DNA of 64,000 bases, taken from assembly GCF_000243135.2 (NCBI RefSeq), contig NC_019903.1, forward strand, positions 2,642,001 through 2,706,000, in the 5' to 3' direction. The DNA is from Desulfitobacterium dichloroeliminans LMG P-21439. Its GTDB lineage: Bacteria > Bacillota > Desulfitobacteriia > Desulfitobacteriales > Desulfitobacteriaceae. Shown piece after piece: positions 60,543 through 64,000 of the stretch (within the stretch, counting starts at the first letter, position 1; each line of letters opens with the position of its first letter). A program made the translations under genes and the position numbers. The notes beneath the pieces are model-generated. The model ran no database searches. It was not told the origin of the DNA and saw only the letters and a list, made by a program, of their open reading frames with translations.

Positions 60543-62045
60543 ATGGCTGAATATTTCAATGAGGCGGACATCTCAAACTTACTAATTGGGTATGAGAAGA
60601 AAATAATTAGTCTAAAGTCAGTTACTTTTAATCAATATCGTGATATTATTGGTGATTTTCTTCGTAGTATTGTCCTAAACAAGATAGAGAAATATAACTA
60701 CGAATCGTTTTTTAGTGAAGATAATATTTCTCGCTTTCGTAAGTTAAGAAAGAGCATTATTGTACGATCTGCATTAAATAAATTCTTAGCTTATTTAATC
60801 TCGGAAGGAAAAATTAATAAAGGATTCGAGTTTGAATTTCCAAATACTATAAAGGAGAAAATCAATAACGAATTTCTCACTTTAGAAGAAATTAAGTATA
60901 TATTTAATGATGCAGAATTTGAAAGTAGAGAGGAAAAGCTTATTTCGCGCGCTATATGCGCATTGGCTTGCTTTTGTTTCTTCGAACAAAAACATATCAA
61001 CGCATTACAACTTAACGATGTCCTAGTTGAAAGTGGGCTTGTCAGAAATCTTAGAGCGACTGATGATGACAATGATTCAACGGCTCATTTACTAAAGTGG
61101 TTACGTTTAAATGATGTATCACAAAAGTGCATAAATGATTATCTCAAAAATTATCGCCTCTTACTTAAAACAGATCAACAAGACTTTTTTATATACCAAG
61201 ATAAACCATTAAGCAATAATGCAAATGGAATTAATTCCTTCTTAGCGCCTTATGAAAGAAAGGTAAATAGAGACAAGGTTAAGAAAGTACATGTTCAATT
61301 ACTCTATTCCAGTACTTTATTATATTGGCTAACGTCTACTCAAGGAAAGGCACTCTCGAAAATACTTCAAATAATTGAAGCCGGCAATCAACAATGGAAA
61401 AAAGCATTTAGATACTATATGGAAAACTATGCTTCATTGGATAATTCTGAAGGTGTAATGAACATCGATGATTTCAATGTGATAGAGATTAAACATTCGA
61501 AAGAGGAATCAAGATTCGATGAAGAACCAGAAGAAGATCCTGGGGAGGTTGAGTCTAATTTATTTATTGATTTATTATTATACTCTGAAGAAGGTGACAT
61601 CGGATTGAATGACTTAATTGATTTTGACTCTATGAGTAATAGTAACTTAGAAGATAGTGAAATAAACATAAATCGCCTTGTGAGAGACACAACTATTTCT
61701 AGGAAATTAAAAAGGCTATATGATAATAAATGCCAGCTATGTAGCAATAAACTAAGAAGTGCAAATGGAAGTTTTATGTCTGAGGCCCACCATATACAAC
61801 CATATAATCGAACCCATAAGGGCGATGATACATTTAGAAATCTCATAACCTTATGTCCTAATTGCCACGCTCAGTTTGATCAATTGTATTATGCGATTGA
61901 TCCAGATACATTAAAAGTACATTGTCTTTTTGAAGAGGATCGTAACCATTTAGTTAATTTAGAGATGATTGATGGTCATGTATTTGACCGGAAGTATTTG
62001 GAGTACACATGGAGGTTATTTGAGCAAAAGAAGGCGAATATTTAA
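60543..62045 (+). CDS. Recombinase-like and HNH nuclease fusion protein
   Basis: 500 residues. Residues 1-95 resemble the SAM-like core-binding domain of tyrosine recombinases (ISNLLIGYEKKIISLKSVTF, YRDIIGDFLRSI); about 105-260 resembles a recombinase catalytic fold (LTLEEIKYIFNDAEF, AICALACFCFFEQKHINAL), but the catalytic Arg/His/Tyr set is not evident. The C-terminus (about 400-470) is an HNH nuclease: CQLC, EAHHIQPYNRTHKG, LITLCPNCHAQFDQ. AGGTGAAG lies just before the ATG, which is 28 bp right of the IS21 end, so its upstream region has been replaced. AT-rich and asparagine/lysine-rich, unlike its neighbours. Function unknown; defence or mobile-element nuclease are options. Confidence 0.72.
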   Translation: MAEYFNEADISNLLIGYEKKIISLKSVTFNQYRDIIGDFLRSIVLNKIEKYNYESFFSEDNISRFRKLRKSIIVRSALNKFLAYLISEGKINKGFEFEFPNTIKEKINNEFLTLEEIKYIFNDAEFESREEKLISRAICALACFCFFEQKHINALQLNDVLVESGLVRNLRATDDDNDSTAHLLKWLRLNDVSQKCINDYLKNYRLLLKTDQQDFFIYQDKPLSNNANGINSFLAPYERKVNRDKVKKVHVQLLYSSTLLYWLTSTQGKALSKILQIIEAGNQQWKKAFRYYMENYASLDNSEGVMNIDDFNVIEIKHSKEESRFDEEPEEDPGEVESNLFIDLLLYSEEGDIGLNDLIDFDSMSNSNLEDSEININRLVRDTTISRKLKRLYDNKCQLCSNKLRSANGSFMSEAHHIQPYNRTHKGDDTFRNLITLCPNCHAQFDQLYYAIDPDTLKVHCLFEEDRNHLVNLEMIDGHVFDRKYLEYTWRLFEQKKANI

Positions 62046-62076
62046 TTCCTGAAATTCTATGGGGACATGGTACGGC

Positions 62077-62152
62077 GTATAACAGAGGAGTCCCGCAACT
62101 TGAGGATGATGAATGTGGTTGGGACGCTGCGGGACTCCCCAGAACGTTAGGC
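62077..62152 (+). repeat. attC-like inverted repeat, copy B
   Basis: 76 bp from GTATAAC to GTTAGGC, which form the outer pair like integron R'' and R' boxes. The inner stem GAGTCCCGCA (62088-62097) pairs with TGCGGGACTC (62128-62137). The terminal GTTAGGC fits the attC core GTTRRRY. It begins 31 bp after the HNH gene stop, the position of an attC in a cassette. Confidence 0.6.
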
Positions 62153-62240
62153 GAAATGTCCATTCCCAAGCATTGTTTTCCGTCTTACTTGTGCATGCAT
62201 TTTTTTGTGCCTATGGTGTATGAGGATTATGAATGATAAA

Positions 62241-62262
62241 AGGCCCCCTAATTAGAGGACCT
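62241..62262 (-). terminator. Terminator of the toxin-antitoxin pair
   Basis: AGGCCCCCTAATTAGAGGACCT is an imperfect palindrome followed on the minus strand by TTTTATC, abutting the toxin stop codon. Confidence 0.6.
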
Positions 62263-62629
62263 AGTCATTTCTTCCATATATTAATTCAAGTTCACTTACT
62301 AAGTAATTAAAGCTGTTTTCATCCATCTTTATAATGTAATCGTCTGGTTTAACTACACTCACTAGATACTCATTAGAATATCTCAATAAAAATAGACCTT
62401 TTACCCACGATGGCTTAGTAAAACCATTATTGCGCCAATTCAAAATTGGGATCTTGAATTGATCATGATAGGAGGGGGGATTGCTTGGAGGTTGAGAAGT
62501 TGTTGATACTAAAATAAATAATTCATCTGCGTTACCACCAACAATTATTGCTGGTCTTCTTTTGCTACTATCTGGATCATCTTCAAATTCAACATCTAAC
62601 CAAAAAATATCTCCAACATTAAAGTCCAT
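62261..62629 (-). CDS. PemK/MazF-like type II toxin
   Basis: 122 residues starting MDFNVGDIFWLDVEFEDD, with KRRPAIIVGG, the beta-barrel core of the PemK/MazF (CcdB-like) family of mRNA endonucleases. The C-terminal half is longer and less conserved. ATG 62629 is in the last bases of the antitoxin context, with GAGGAT upstream; the two genes are 9 bp apart. RNA cleavage is inferred from the family. Confidence 0.8.
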   Translation of the reverse strand: MDFNVGDIFWLDVEFEDDPDSSKRRPAIIVGGNADELFILVSTTSQPPSNPPSYHDQFKIPILNWRNNGFTKPSWVKGLFLLRYSNEYLVSVVKPDDYIIKMDENSFNYLVSELELIYGRND

Positions 62630-62638
62630 TCTTATCAA

Positions 62639-62833
62639 TCAATCCTCATAGATATAACGATGAGCGGGATTATTTTTGTCTAACAGTATTTTACCATCTT
62701 TAATTTTAGGGCTTATAGTTATTTCCTTCAGTTTTTTGTCAGATAAAGACAAGCCTTTGTATGTTGTGTTTGCTTCTTTTTTTGCTAATGAAGGCATTTG
62801 TCCACCCGCCTCTTGAGGATTATTCTTGTCCAT
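62639..62833 (-). CDS. Putative antitoxin of the PemK-like pair
   Basis: 64 residues, charged and probably partly disordered (MDKNNPQEAGGQMPSLAKKE, ending PAHRYIYED). It matches no named antitoxin family that I recognise. It precedes the toxin with GGAGGTGG 5-6 nt before its ATG, and the gene order antitoxin-toxin is the standard one. Confidence 0.7.
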   Translation of the reverse strand: MDKNNPQEAGGQMPSLAKKEANTTYKGLSLSDKKLKEITISPKIKDGKILLDKNNPAHRYIYED

Positions 62834-62984
62834 ATCTTACCACCTCCATAGTTCGGTTACAAGACTCTATGTCTAGTTTTGCCAATTTAGAAGGGGATAA
62901 TCGTTCGTGTGGATAATAATGTATATACTTGTGGAGAATTACCTGCAAGTTTATCCTTCGAAGCTGGACACTTCCCCTAACTAA

Positions 62985-63489
62985 TTAGAGATTCATGATG
63001 TTCCTAGACACAGAAAAAGCCATTGATCAAAAATCAGCTTTCTCCTTGATGACGCCGTAATTTCGGCCGTTTTAAGGATTTTGATCAATTCATCCAAGCA
63101 TAAAAACGATACGGTATACCCTTTCTGAAGGGCTAGATAACCGAGGGCACTGGCCAAATGCGACTTCCCAACGCTTGGTGGTCCAAAAACATAATGTTAT
63201 AAGCCTGTTCAACCCATGTAAAGTCGGATAACCTGAGCATTTGTTCCTTGATTATACTTTGTTGAAAGCCAAAGTCGAATTCTTCTAGGGTCTTAAGTTG
63301 TGGCATACCTGATCGCTTGATTCTGCTCTCAGTAGCCTTTTGATCTTTAAGCCGAATCTGCTCGGACAGGAAAAGGCTTAGGCTTTCCAGCGGACTGTGT
63401 TCTCCTTGGAAAAGATTCTCGAATTCTACTTTTTCAAGATGGAGTGCTGTCAGCATTGATTCAATAGATTCCTTGGTTTTTGTCCTCAT
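62985..63489 (-). pseudogene. istB: Decayed IS21-type istB
   Basis: Starting at ATG 63489 the reading is IstB-like (KTLEEFDFGFQQSIIKEQ). A one-base loss in a T-run near 63190 shifts the frame just before Walker A; in the other frame FFGPPSVGKSHLASALGYLA continues, then DELIKIL. The 3' third is missing. The relic also carries an IstA-like tail with ATGA overlap upstream. Confidence 0.8.
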
Positions 63490-63768
63490 GATAGCCCACC
63501 AACCCGTTCATACTCCTTAATTGACCGCTTTTGAGTGATTACAGCTGCAGCCTTTGGATTGGTCAGGGTGTATTTTTTCAAGATGATACCGATCAATTTG
63601 TGGCCAAATTCCGATCAGTTTTGATGTCTGAAAACCGATCAATTTATTTTACCACTCACAACTTGTAAATTACGTCGCATTCATCCTATTTTATGATGCA
63701 GAAGTCTTAGCTTATGTTTAAGGCAGCGCCGTCCATGGCGCTGTCTGAATCTGGGGGCACAATACGTC
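63490..63768 (-). mobile_element. IS21 relic end with internal deletion
   Basis: The minus strand encodes a short frame ending KRSIKEYERVGGLS whose stop overlaps the istB relic start, probably the last residues of an IstA. Three copies of CCGATCAATTT-like sequence (about 63585-63652) look like the multiple terminal repeats of an IS21 left end. Almost all of istA is deleted. A hairpin CAGCGCC/GGCGCTG is at 63724-63743. No other gene. Confidence 0.5.
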
Positions 63769-63844
63769 ACATAACACGTCCATTCCCGCAACTTAGAAAA
63801 TATGAATGTAATATGACGCTGCGGGATTTCTCAGGACGTTATAT
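63769..63844 (+). repeat. attC-like inverted repeat, copy C
   Basis: 76 bp from ACATAAC to GTTATAT, the same length as copy B. ATTCCCGCA pairs with TGCGGGATT. Shared blocks with copy B include TCCCGCAACTT, ATGAATGT, GACGCTGCGGGA and ACGTTA. The unpaired loop is also conserved, which indicates a common origin and not chance palindromes. Confidence 0.6.
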
Positions 63845-63856
63845 GAAAGTCGGCGA

Positions 63857-63883
63857 ACAAAAAAGTAGCCAGTTAAGGCTACT
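63857..63883 (-). terminator. Terminator of the RelE-like gene
   Basis: AGTAGCC pairs with GGCTACT (6-nt loop) and is followed on the minus strand by TTTTTTG. The hairpin includes the stop codon of the gene. Confidence 0.72.
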
Positions 63884-64000
63884 TTGGTGGGAATACATCA
63901 TCGTGAGTACCGATGATATATAGTGTATTGATTTGATCGCTCGCTTCTATAGTTATTTCAATGATAATGCGTATCGACATATTGACACTGATCTCATAGA
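63879..64000 (-). CDS. RelE/HigB-like toxin, C-terminal part
   Basis: The last 40 codons of a minus-strand gene running off the window. The frame reads YEISVNMSIRIIIEIT and ends YIIGTHDDVFPPK. The strand pattern RIIIEI...LYIIGTHDDVF is typical of the C-terminus of RelE/HigB-like toxins. The 5' part, including the start and any antitoxin, is outside the window. Confidence 0.6.
   Translation of the reverse strand, partial: YEISVNMSIRIIIEITIEASDQINTLYIIGTHDDVFPPK

Noticed and set aside
63714-63923. Plus-strand reading frame of 69 codons
   Set aside because: It runs through the hairpin and attC-like repeat, has no ribosome binding site and no recognisable protein features.

Overview
The window looks like chromosome of an endospore-forming, strictly anaerobic Firmicute close to Desulfitobacterium (Peptococcaceae/Desulfitobacteriaceae). 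The indications are an alpha/beta-type spore DNA-binding protein gene, purple AGGAGG-type ribosome binding sites with many GTG/TTG starts, an 11-subunit NuoA-D,H-N complex without NuoEFG, an arylsulfotransferase, and an oxygen-independent methylthioadenosine salvage set. Genus assignment is inference from gene content; no marker RNA gene is present.

Layout. 0.1-4.5 kb: small genes (FMN-binding-like lipoprotein, DUF3786 protein, endonuclease IV-like TIM barrel, SASP, Hsp20, CarD-like factor). 4.5-18 kb: a peptide natural-product (RiPP) island with an NHLM-type export operon (LivK-like lipoprotein, HlyD-like adaptor, C39 peptidase ABC transporter, second ABC transporter), a divergent radical SAM/SPASM maturase, a Nif11-type precursor with a 12-13 residue core, an ECF sigma factor overlapping a zinc-ribbon protein, and a MalT/BTAD-type regulator. 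Three copies of one ECF-type promoter (TGTAAT-N16-CGTAT) precede the precursor, the export operon and the maturase, which ties the island into one regulon. 18-29.8 kb: CDGSH protein, ComM ATPase, arylsulfotransferase with a DASS transporter, two paralogous LysR regulators behind a two-component system, YraN. 29.8-39.7 kb: the nuo operon. 39.8-52 kb: rnhB, rbgA, lepB, rplS, a SPOUT methylase, trmD, rimM, khpA, rpsP, ffh, ylxM, then mtaD-class II aldolase-mtnA-mtnP inserted between ylxM and ftsY. 52-57.2 kb: feoA, a feoB split into two genes, an MntR-like regulator and a large lipoprotein.

57.2-64 kb is accessory DNA: an apparently complete IS21-family element, a protein with a recombinase-like N-terminus and an HNH nuclease C-terminus, a PemK/MazF-like toxin-antitoxin pair, a decayed IS21 relic and the end of a RelE-like toxin. 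Two 76-bp imperfect inverted repeats with integron attC-like architecture (plus one partial copy) separate these genes, so the segment reads like a cassette array without an integron integrase in view.

The two segments most worth following are the sigma-controlled Nif11/radical SAM island and the attC-like cassette array.
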